This document shows, one piece after another, positions 1 through 4,698 of a DNA stretch of 5,165 bases. The notes beneath the pieces are model-generated. The model made no database searches. It worked only from the letters and a program-made list of their open reading frames with translations, and was not told where the DNA came from. The DNA lies in the NCBI GenBank assembly GCA_030039095.1, contig JASHQP010000683.1, positions 1-5,165 of the forward strand, given 5' to 3'. Positions within the stretch are counted from its first letter, which is position 1; every line of letters begins with the position of its first letter. The position numbers were made by a program, and so were the translations under genes. This DNA comes from Streptosporangiaceae bacterium (GTDB lineage Bacteria > Actinomycetota > Actinomycetes > Streptosporangiales > Streptosporangiaceae).

Positions 1-1
1 C

Positions 2-586
2 CTGCTCGCGGCCGCCGGTGCCGGCGAGGGCCCGCGGCCGCTCCGGGACCGCGCGCTGCTCGAGCTGCTGTACGCGACCGGGGCCCGGATCTCGGAAGCC
101 ACGGCACTCGACGTCGACGACCTCGACCTGGCCGCCCTGCCCGGCCCGTCGGCGCTGCCGCCGCTCCCGGCCACGGTCCGGCTGTCAGGCAAGGGCAACA
201 AGCAGCGCATCGTTCCGGTCGGCAGCTACGCCCTGCAGGCTCTGGAGCATTACCTGGTCCGGGCGCGTCCTTCGCTGGCGGTCGCCACCCGGAGGGCATC
301 GGCCAGCCCTGCGGTGTTCCTGAACGCCCGCGGTGGCCGGCTCACCAGGCAGGGCGCCTGGGCTGCGCTGCGCGCCGCCGCGGGGCGGGCGGGAATCGCC
401 GACGTGTCACCGCACACGCTGCGGCATTCGTTCGCCACCCACCTGCTGGACGGAGGCGCCGATGTCAGGGTCGTGCAGGAGTTGCTCGGACATGCCTCGG
501 TGACCACCACGCAGGTCTACACTCTGGTGACCGTCGACAAGCTCAGGGAGGTCTACGCGAGCGCGCACCCCCGGGCTCTCGGCTGA
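2..586 (+). CDS. xerD: Site-specific tyrosine recombinase XerD, 5'-truncated by the window edge
   Basis: This is the C-terminal catalytic domain of a Xer tyrosine recombinase, which with XerC resolves chromosome dimers at dif near replication termination. The visible 194 residues carry the whole active site: Arg29 in GARISE, Lys64 in GKGNKQR, His138 and Arg141 in HTLRH, His164 in LLGHAS and the nucleophile Tyr173 in TTQVYT. The spacings His138-His164 (26) and His164-Tyr173 (9) equal those of E. coli XerD (H244, H270, Y279). The C-terminus ([15 protein letters not shown]) is the usual Xer ending. About 120 N-terminal residues, including the core-binding SAM-like domain, lie outside the window. 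Between Arg29 and Lys64 there are about 11 more residues than in E. coli XerD, as a Pro/Ala-rich loop around residues 44-57. XerD is preferred over XerC from the [16 protein letters not shown] ending and the actinobacterial gene order, though XerC cannot be fully excluded. The stop is TGA. Confidence 0.95.
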   Translation: MLAAAGAGEGPRPLRDRALLELLYATGARISEATALDVDDLDLAALPGPSALPPLPATVRLSGKGNKQRIVPVGSYALQALEHYLVRARPSLAVATRRASASPAVFLNARGGRLTRQGAWAALRAAAGRAGIADVSPHTLRHSFATHLLDGGADVRVVQELLGHASVTTTQVYTLVTVDKLREVYASAHPRALG

Positions 587-613
587 GCATTTCCACGCGA
601 ACGGTGCGTCGGC

Positions 614-642
614 TTGCCGCCGCAAAGCCCAGGCTCTAGCCT
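614..642 (+). promoter_or_regulatory. Candidate vegetative (SigA/HrdB-type) promoter for parA and downstream genes
   Basis: In the 115-nt gap after xerD, TTGCCG (614-619) and TAGCCT (637-642) are separated by exactly 17 nt. They match the actinobacterial housekeeping pattern TTGACN / TANNNT well. The predicted start near 649 leaves a leader of roughly 53 nt before the parA GTG. The -10 element forms the right arm of an inverted repeat AGGCT-CT-AGCCT (631-642), which could be an operator or coincidence. A weak hairpin (GGCTTGC 611-617 with GCAAAGCC 622-629) overlaps the -35 but has no T tract, so I do not call a terminator. This is a pattern match only. Confidence 0.4.
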
Positions 643-695
643 CGCGTTGAGTCCGGGTTGCCGACGGGCGCATCGCGCCACGCCGAGCGACCACC

Positions 696-702
696 GGGGA
701 GG
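696..702 (+). promoter_or_regulatory. Shine-Dalgarno-like GGGGAGG abutting the parA start
   Basis: GGGGAGG runs directly into the GTG at 702, sharing its last G with the start codon, so it cannot serve that GTG at normal spacing. The next in-frame initiation codon is TTG at 714, leaving 11 nt of spacing. An in-frame TGA at 648 and the absence of earlier ATG/GTG/TTG codons limit the choice to 702 or 714 unless a rarer codon is used. The two starts differ by only four residues in a poorly conserved tail. Confidence 0.5.
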
Positions 703-1616
703 TGCAGAAGGCTTTGGCAGCATCCCAGACATTGGAGGTCAGGCCCGGCGTGCTTGGCCCTACCGGCCGGCCGGTACCGATATTCCCCGACCCCGAGCCA
801 CTGCTGACGCACGGCCCGGCGCGGGTCGTATCGGTGTGCAACCAGAAGGGCGGGGTCGGCAAGACCACAACGACGATCAACCTCGGCGCCTCGCTCGCGG
901 AGCAGGGACGCCGGGTGCTGCTCGTCGACTTCGATCCGCAGGGCGCACTGTCCGTTGGCCTCGGCATCCAGCCGCACGAGCTCGACGCGACGGTCTACAA
1001 CCTGCTCATGGAACGCGGGATCACCGCCCGCGATGTGCTGTTCAAGACCAACGTCGACGGCATGGACCTGCTGCCGAGCAACATCGACCTGTCCGGCGCC
1101 GAGGTGCAGCTGGTCCACGAGGTCGGCCGGGAATTCGTGCTCGGCCGCGTGCTGCAGACGGTCCTGGCGGACTATGACGTCATCCTGATCGACTGCCAGC
1201 CGTCGCTCGGCCTGCTCACGGTGAACGCCCTGGCCTGCTCGGACGGGGTCATCGTGCCGCTGGAGTGCGAGTACTTCGCCTTGCGCGGCGTGGCCCTGCT
1301 GATGGAGACCATCGACAAGGTGCAGACCCGGATCAGCCCGAAGCTCGTGCTCGACGGGCTGCTGGCCACGATGTACGACTCCCGAACCCTGCACACCAGG
1401 GAGGTCCTGGCCGGGGTCGTGAAGGGCTTCGGCGACAAGGTCTACCACACGGTGATCAACAGGACCGTGCGTTTCCCCGACTCTTCCGTGGCCGGTGAGC
1501 CGATCACCCGCTTCGACCCGACGTCCAACGGAGCGCAGTCCTACCGGGAGCTGGCAAGGGAGGTACTGGACCGGTGGCGCCAGGCCGACCTCGCGGTTCA
1601 CGCACACGGCGGGTAA
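702..1616 (+). CDS. parA: ParA/Soj-family chromosome-partitioning ATPase (orphan, no adjacent parB)
   Basis: This 304-residue P-loop ATPase belongs to the ParA/MinD superfamily. These enzymes dimerise on ATP binding, bind DNA non-specifically and position chromosomes, plasmids or protein complexes. Visible motifs are the deviant Walker A KGGVGKTT at residues 49-56 with signature Lys49 and Lys54, the switch I motif DFDPQG at 76-81, LPSNIDLSGAE at 124-134, and Walker B VILIDCQPS at 160-168 with Asp164. The C-terminal AGEPI motif follows RTVRFPDS. The N-terminus is only a roughly 40-residue Pro-rich tail before the first strand (RVVSVCNQ), so there is no HTH domain as in P1/F-type ParA. No ParB-like gene is in the window, and this copy is distinct from the soj/parAB pair usually found near the origin. 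Its close partner is the overlapping downstream small gene. The start is GTG at 702, or possibly TTG at 714. The stop is TAA. What this orphan ParA positions is unknown. Confidence 0.93.
   Translation: MQKALAASQTLEVRPGVLGPTGRPVPIFPDPEPLLTHGPARVVSVCNQKGGVGKTTTTINLGASLAEQGRRVLLVDFDPQGALSVGLGIQPHELDATVYNLLMERGITARDVLFKTNVDGMDLLPSNIDLSGAEVQLVHEVGREFVLGRVLQTVLADYDVILIDCQPSLGLLTVNALACSDGVIVPLECEYFALRGVALLMETIDKVQTRISPKLVLDGLLATMYDSRTLHTREVLAGVVKGFGDKVYHTVINRTVRFPDSSVAGEPITRFDPTSNGAQSYRELAREVLDRWRQADLAVHAHGG
1556..1563 (+). promoter_or_regulatory. Ribosome binding site inside parA for the overlapping small gene
   Basis: AAGGGAGG lies 10 nt before GTG 1574, a nearly ideal anti-16S match and spacing. 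The same bases encode the ParA residues Ala-Arg-Glu-Val, so the match could be a by-product of ParA coding. It nevertheless supports the GTG at 1574 as the start of the overlapping gene. No other ATG, GTG or TTG occurs in that frame before the conserved domain. Confidence 0.5.
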
Positions 1617-1906
1617 GCCTGCCTGGGGTTGCCGAGCTTCTCCGTCCGTCTGGCCGCGGCCCGGCCGTCGAGGCCCAGCGCCAGGCCAGCGGGAGGGAGT
1701 GCCACCCTCAGAAGATCACGGTGTACCTGTCCGGCAGTGAGCTGCTCGACCTGGAACGTGCCCGGCTCACGCTGCGTGCCCTCGGCGTCACCGTCGACCG
1801 GGGCCGGATCGTCCGGGAGGCGCTCGCGGTCCTGCTTGCCGACCTCGACGCCGAGGGTGACCGGAGCCTGGTGGCCCGCAGGCTCTGTGACGAGGTCCCG
1901 GAATAG
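1574..1906 (+). CDS. Small protein with predicted ribbon-helix-helix domain, overlapping parA
   Basis: This 110-residue protein has no firmly recognised function. Residues 1-46 are an Arg/Pro-rich, probably disordered tail. Residues 47-92 fit the RHH (CopG/ParD/Arc-like) pattern: strand KITVYLS (47-53), helix A from Ser55 to about Leu70, a short turn, then helix B beginning DRGRIVREALAVLLADL (75-91). The helix B start resembles the RHH consensus with Arg and Ile-Val-Arg-Glu-Ala. The frame shows strong G/C third positions, especially after about 1652, which supports real coding. GTG 1574 overlaps parA by 43 nt in another frame and has a good Shine-Dalgarno. The next canonical start in frame is the GTG at 1721, which would cut into the strand. 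By position it is likely co-translated with ParA and could be its DNA-binding partner or adaptor, which is inference. RHH proteins normally act as dimers. The N-terminal tail is less certain than the domain. The stop is TAG. Confidence 0.75.
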   Translation: MAPGRPRGSRTRRVSLPGVAELLRPSGRGPAVEAQRQASGRECHPQKITVYLSGSELLDLERARLTLRALGVTVDRGRIVREALAVLLADLDAEGDRSLVARRLCDEVPE

Positions 1907-1915
1907 CTGGTGCAG

Positions 1916-1956
1916 ATTCAATAGCTTTAGTACTCGAGACACGGCGGGGCGGGGAG
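1916..1956 (+). promoter_or_regulatory. A+T-richer gap before scpA: possible secondary promoter and weak RBS
   Basis: The 63-nt gap between the RHH-like gene and scpA holds the most A+T-rich run noticed in the window (about 1916-1934). It contains a TANNNT match, TAGCTT at 1922-1927, but no convincing -35 at 16-19 nt upstream, so an internal promoter is only possible. GGGGAG (1951-1956) is the best Shine-Dalgarno for scpA, yet it sits 13 nt from the ATG at 1970, which is longer than usual. No terminator-like hairpin was seen. Confidence 0.25.
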
Positions 1957-1969
1957 TTTTGCTACCTCA

Positions 1970-2794
1970 ATGACGACGACGATGACCAGTGAACCGGGCG
2001 ACGCCCGTGCGGACAGTGCCTTCGAGGTGCACCTCGACGTCTTCGAGGGCCCGTTCGACCTGCTCCTCGGCCTGATATCGAAGCACAAGCTGGACATCAC
2101 CGAGATCGCGCTCTCCAGGGTCACCGACGAGTTCATCGGCTACATCCGGGCCCGGGCCGACGGCTGGGACCTGGACCAGGCCAGCTACTTCCTCGTCGTC
2201 GCCGCGACCCTGCTCGACCTCAAGGCGGCCAGGCTGCTGCCCGCAGGCGAGGTCGATGACGAGGAGGATCTCGCCCTGCTGGAGGCCAGGGACCTGCTGT
2301 TCGCCCGGCTGCTGCAGTACCGCGCGTACAAGGAGGCCGCGGCGGTGCTGGCGGGCAAGATGGCGGCCGCCGGGCGGAGGTTCCCGCGCCGGGTGCCGAT
2401 GGAGCCGCGCTTCGTCGACCTGCTGCCGGAGGTGCTGCTCGGCCTGGGCCCTGTCGAGTTCGCCATGATCGCTGCCCGCGCCCTGGCGCCCCGGCAGCCG
2501 CCGGTGGTCTCCACCGAGCACCTGCACATGCCGCTCACCAGCGTGCGCGAGCAAGTCGGCTTGCTGTCCGACCGGCTGGCCCAGCTACGCCGCGCAACGT
2601 TCCGCCAGCTCACCAGGGACTGCGCCGGTACATACGACATCATCGCGCGCTTCCTCGCCATCCTCGAGCTGTACCGCAACGGCCGGGTCAGCTTCGACCA
2701 GGTGGCACCGCTCGGCGACCTGTACGTGAGCTGGACTCCCGACGGCCAGCGCGCCGATGAAGAAGCCGCAATCAATGAGGAAGACGACGAATAG
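1970..2794 (+). CDS. scpA: Segregation and condensation protein A (condensin kleisin subunit)
   Basis: ScpA is the kleisin of bacterial condensin. It bridges the neck of one SMC subunit to the head of the other and carries a ScpB dimer, helping to compact and segregate chromosomes. The 274-residue product shows the diagnostic N-terminal SMC-neck-binding helices: FEVHLDVFEGPFDLLLGLI (18-36), followed by KHKLDITEIALSRVTDEFI and the YFLVVAATLLDLKAARLLP helix. A variable, charged middle segment follows. The C-terminal winged-helix domain spans roughly 208-257 and includes ILELYRNGRVSFDQ. The length is typical, and an acidic tail (EEAAINEEDDE) closes the protein. ATG 1970 is chosen, with a second in-frame ATG at 1982; conservation only begins near residue 18. 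It lies 3 nt before scpB in the same reading frame, ending in TAG, so translational coupling with its binding partner is expected. Confidence 0.96.
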   Translation: MTTTMTSEPGDARADSAFEVHLDVFEGPFDLLLGLISKHKLDITEIALSRVTDEFIGYIRARADGWDLDQASYFLVVAATLLDLKAARLLPAGEVDDEEDLALLEARDLLFARLLQYRAYKEAAAVLAGKMAAAGRRFPRRVPMEPRFVDLLPEVLLGLGPVEFAMIAARALAPRQPPVVSTEHLHMPLTSVREQVGLLSDRLAQLRRATFRQLTRDCAGTYDIIARFLAILELYRNGRVSFDQVAPLGDLYVSWTPDGQRADEEAAINEEDDE

Positions 2795-2797
2795 CTC

Positions 2798-3463
2798 ATG
2801 CACAGCGGATCCGGTCCAGGCCAGGGCGAAGACGGTGTGCCGTTGCGGGCGGACGGCCACGGCGTGCCTGCTGACGCGGTCGGCGGCCAGGAGCAGGCCC
2901 CTGTGCAGGACGGCGAGGGCGGGCCAGGGCTCCGCGCCAGCCTCGAGGCGATCATGCTCGTGGCGGACGAGCCGGTCTCGGAGGTCGTCATCGCGCAGGT
3001 GCTCGAGCGGCCGCGGGCAGAGGTCGCCGGGGCCCTCGGCGACCTGGCCGACTCCTACACAGCGGAGGGGCGGGGCTTCGACCTGCGCGAGGTGGCGGGC
3101 GGCTGGCGCCTCTACACCCGCGAAGACTGCGCCCCGGTCGTGGAGCGATTCGTCAGCGACGGCCAGGAGGTCCGGCTGACCCAGGCGGCGCTCGAGACCC
3201 TGGCCGTGGTCGCCTACCGCCAGCCGGTGAGCCGCGCGCGGGTATCGGCCGTGCGCGGCGTCAACTGCGACGGCGTGATCCGGACCCTGGTGCTGCGCGG
3301 ACTGGTCGAGGAGACCGGCACCGACCCGGAGACCGGCGCGATCTTGTTCGCGACCACCGGGTACTTCCTGGAGCGGCTCGGGCTCCCGAGCCTGGATGCG
3401 CTGCCGGAGCTGGCCCCGTTCCTGCCGGACAACATCGACGACGAGGCTGACCCCGGGTCATGA
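2798..3463 (+). CDS. scpB: Segregation and condensation protein B (condensin ScpB/KITE subunit)
   Basis: ScpB is the KITE-type subunit that dimerises and wraps around the centre of ScpA in the SMC-ScpAB complex. The 221-residue product begins with about 44 Gly/Gln/Asp-rich, presumably disordered residues. Two winged-helix domains follow. The first spans about 45-118 (LRASLEAIMLVADEPVS, then GWRLYTRED). The second spans about 124-200 and has the family signature LTQAALETLAVVAYRQPVSR (127-146), then the RGVNCDGVIRTLVLRGLVEE segment (153-172) and a TTGYFLERLGL end. ATG 2798 follows the scpA stop by 3 nt, and the nearest Shine-Dalgarno-like GAGGAAG (2777-2783) is 14 nt away, so initiation probably depends on coupling. 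Later in-frame GTGs at 2837, 2864 and 2903 would shorten only the tail. The TGA stop overlaps the ATG of the next gene. Confidence 0.95.
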   Translation: MHSGSGPGQGEDGVPLRADGHGVPADAVGGQEQAPVQDGEGGPGLRASLEAIMLVADEPVSEVVIAQVLERPRAEVAGALGDLADSYTAEGRGFDLREVAGGWRLYTREDCAPVVERFVSDGQEVRLTQAALETLAVVAYRQPVSRARVSAVRGVNCDGVIRTLVLRGLVEETGTDPETGAILFATTGYFLERLGLPSLDALPELAPFLPDNIDDEADPGS

Positions 3464-4272
3464 GCCAGACCAGGCGTGAGCGGCGGGACCGCGACCAGGG
3501 CGGTCGCGACGAGGCGGACGCGGAGCGGGATCGTCTGGTCGACGTCCCGGGTGGCGTGCGGCTGCAGAAGGTGCTCGCCGCGGCCGGGGTCGGCAGCCGC
3601 AGGCACTGCGAGGAGATGATCGGCGAGGGCCGGGTCGAGGTGGACGGCGAGGTCGTCCGCAGGTTCGGGGCGCGCGTCGACCCGCAGCGCCAGGTCATCC
3701 GGGTTGACGGGCGGCGCATCCCAGCCCGCGAGGACCTCGTCTACGTCGCGCTGAACAAGCCCGCCGGCGTCCTGACCACGATGTCCGATGCCCGGGGCCG
3801 TCCCACGATCGCCGATTACCTGCCGGATCGCACCGAGCGGCTGTTCCACGTTGGCAGGCTGGACTACGACACCGAAGGCCTCATGCTGCTGATGAACGAC
3901 GGGGAACTGGCACACCGGCTCGCGCATCCCCGCTACGGCGTGCTCAAGACCTACCTCGCCGACGTGGCGGGCCCGCTGCCGAGGGATCTGGGGCGCCAGC
4001 TGACCACCGGGGTGGAGCTGTCCGACGGGGTGGCGACCGCCGACAGGTTCCGGGTCCTCGAGCGGGCCGGCACCCGGGCCCTGGTGGAAATCACCCTGCA
4101 CGAGGGGCGCAAGCACATCGTTCGGCGGATGCTCGCGGAGACCGGGCATCCGGTCAGCCGGCTGGTACGCACGCACGTGGGCCCGGTAGCGCTCGGGTCG
4201 CTTCGTCCTGGGACCACCCGGCGGCTCACCCCGCGGGAGATTGGTGACCTGTACGCGGCGGTTGGTCTATAA
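3460..4272 (+). CDS. rluB: 23S rRNA pseudouridine synthase, RluB/RsuA family
   Basis: This 270-residue RsuA/RluB/E/F-family enzyme isomerises a specific uridine to pseudouridine in rRNA. RluB of E. coli acts at U2605 of 23S rRNA, and the exact target here is assigned by family only. A charged Arg/Asp/Glu tail (1-30) precedes the S4 RNA-binding domain (about 33-80: VRLQKVLAAAGVGSRRHCEEMI). The catalytic domain shows NKPAGVLTT (99-107), the active-site motif GRLDYDTEGLMLL with catalytic Asp135, KTY at 163-165, and EGRKHIVRRML (215-225), as is common in actinobacterial members. Length and architecture are normal and nothing is missing. ATG 3460 overlaps the scpB stop as ATGA, a strong sign of coupled translation. 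Its link to scpAB is a widespread bacterial gene-order association without a known mechanistic reason. Confidence 0.93.
   Translation: MSQTRRERRDRDQGGRDEADAERDRLVDVPGGVRLQKVLAAAGVGSRRHCEEMIGEGRVEVDGEVVRRFGARVDPQRQVIRVDGRRIPAREDLVYVALNKPAGVLTTMSDARGRPTIADYLPDRTERLFHVGRLDYDTEGLMLLMNDGELAHRLAHPRYGVLKTYLADVAGPLPRDLGRQLTTGVELSDGVATADRFRVLERAGTRALVEITLHEGRKHIVRRMLAETGHPVSRLVRTHVGPVALGSLRPGTTRRLTPREIGDLYAAVGL
3490..3508 (+). repeat. Short G+C-rich hairpin near the start of rluB
   Basis: CGCGACC (3490-3496) and GGTCGCG (3502-3508) form a perfect 7-bp inverted repeat with a 5-nt loop, starting 30 nt into the pseudouridine synthase gene. In mRNA it would be a stable stem within the region encoding the charged N-terminal tail. 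There is no T tract, so it is not an intrinsic terminator. In DNA this rich in G+C such stems arise often by chance. Confidence 0.3.
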
Positions 4273-4323
4273 CCTGGTAGCTCAGGCAGCGCTGGGGCGG
4301 ATGGGAAGCCGGTGGCGAGGGCG

Positions 4324-4329
4324 GGAAGG
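4324..4329 (+). promoter_or_regulatory. Ribosome binding site favouring the aroH start at 4336
   Basis: GGAAGG (4324-4329, extended by GGAG to 4333) lies 6 nt before GTG 4336. The alternative GTG at 4312 has only GGGAAG 3 nt upstream. The shorter start also places the protein's first residues exactly where the AroH family begins (MAVRAIRGA against MMIRGIRGA in B. subtilis). The remaining gap from 4273 holds no convincing terminator. Confidence 0.6.
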
Positions 4330-4335
4330 GGAGCG

Positions 4336-4698
4336 GTGGCGGTCAGGGCGATCCGGGGGGCGGTCCAGGTCGACGCGAACGAGAGCGTGGCCATCCTCGG
4401 GGGGACGTCGGAGCTGGTGACCGAGGTCATGACGCGCAACCAGCTCACCCCGGCGGACGTGATCAGCGTCGTGTTCAGCGCCACCACCGACCTCAATGCC
4501 GAGTTTCCCGCGCTCGCGGCGCGCAAGCTGGGGTTTCAGGACGTCCCGCTGCTCTGCTGCACCGAGATCGCGGTCCCGGGCGCGATGCCCCGGGTCGTCC
4601 GGCTGATGATGCACGTGGAGACCGAGGTGCCGCGGTCGGCGATCCAGCATGTCTACCTGCGCGGCGCCGCCGCGCTGCGGCTGGACATCGCGCAGTGA
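4336..4698 (+). CDS. aroH: Monofunctional chorismate mutase, AroH type
   Basis: This enzyme converts chorismate to prephenate, the branch step to phenylalanine and tyrosine. It belongs to the AroH class, which forms trimers with a pseudo-alpha/beta-barrel fold, and not the commoner helical AroQ class. With the start at GTG 4336 the product is 120 residues (127 in B. subtilis). Active-site residues known from the B. subtilis enzyme are all present, shifted by one after a single-residue gap: Arg7, Phe57, Arg63, Cys74 (Cys75), Glu77 (Glu78), Arg89 (Arg90), Tyr107 (Tyr108) and Arg115 (Arg116). The sequence lacks a signal peptide, so it should be cytosolic. A longer start at GTG 4312 would add eight residues (V/M-ARAGRGA) and has a poorer Shine-Dalgarno. 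The TGA stop overlaps the GTG of tyrA, which encodes the next enzyme of the pathway. Confidence 0.94.
   Translation: MAVRAIRGAVQVDANESVAILGGTSELVTEVMTRNQLTPADVISVVFSATTDLNAEFPALAARKLGFQDVPLLCCTEIAVPGAMPRVVRLMMHVETEVPRSAIQHVYLRGAAALRLDIAQ

Noticed and set aside
611..629. Possible intrinsic terminator after xerD
   Set aside because: The stem GGCTTGC/GCAAAGCC needs a bulge, is short, and has no T run after it. It overlaps a better promoter candidate.
587..701. parS or dif site near xerD/parA
   Set aside because: No sequence resembling the parS consensus (GTTTCACGTGAAAC) or an actinobacterial dif core was seen here or elsewhere in the window.
636..1607. Long open frame on the minus strand opposite parA (323 codons)
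   Set aside because: High-G+C genes commonly leave long open antisense frames. Its translation shows no recognisable domain, while the plus strand encodes clear ParA motifs.
1699..1740. Alternative GTG start at 1699 right after GGGAGGGAG
   Set aside because: It lies in a different frame that stops at 1740 after 13 codons, and the conserved helices are in the frame starting at 1574.
3490..3508. Hairpin at the start of rluB as an attenuator
   Set aside because: It has no T tract, no leader peptide and no alternative pairing. It is kept only as a low-confidence repeat.
3214..4176. Minus-strand open frame of 320 codons opposite scpB and rluB
   Set aside because: It is a shadow of two well-supported plus-strand genes. 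It is low-complexity in composition and has no motif.
4271..4310. tRNA-like D-arm string GGTAGCTCAGGCAG after rluB
   Set aside because: It resembles the start of a tRNA D-arm, but there is no matching GAGC strand, no anticodon stem and no T-loop (TTCGA) downstream, and the next gene starts within about 60 nt.
4312..4335. Longer aroH start at GTG 4312
   Set aside because: Its Shine-Dalgarno is too close (3 nt), and the added residues extend past the family's conserved N-terminus. GTG 4336 fits both criteria better, though 4312 is not impossible.
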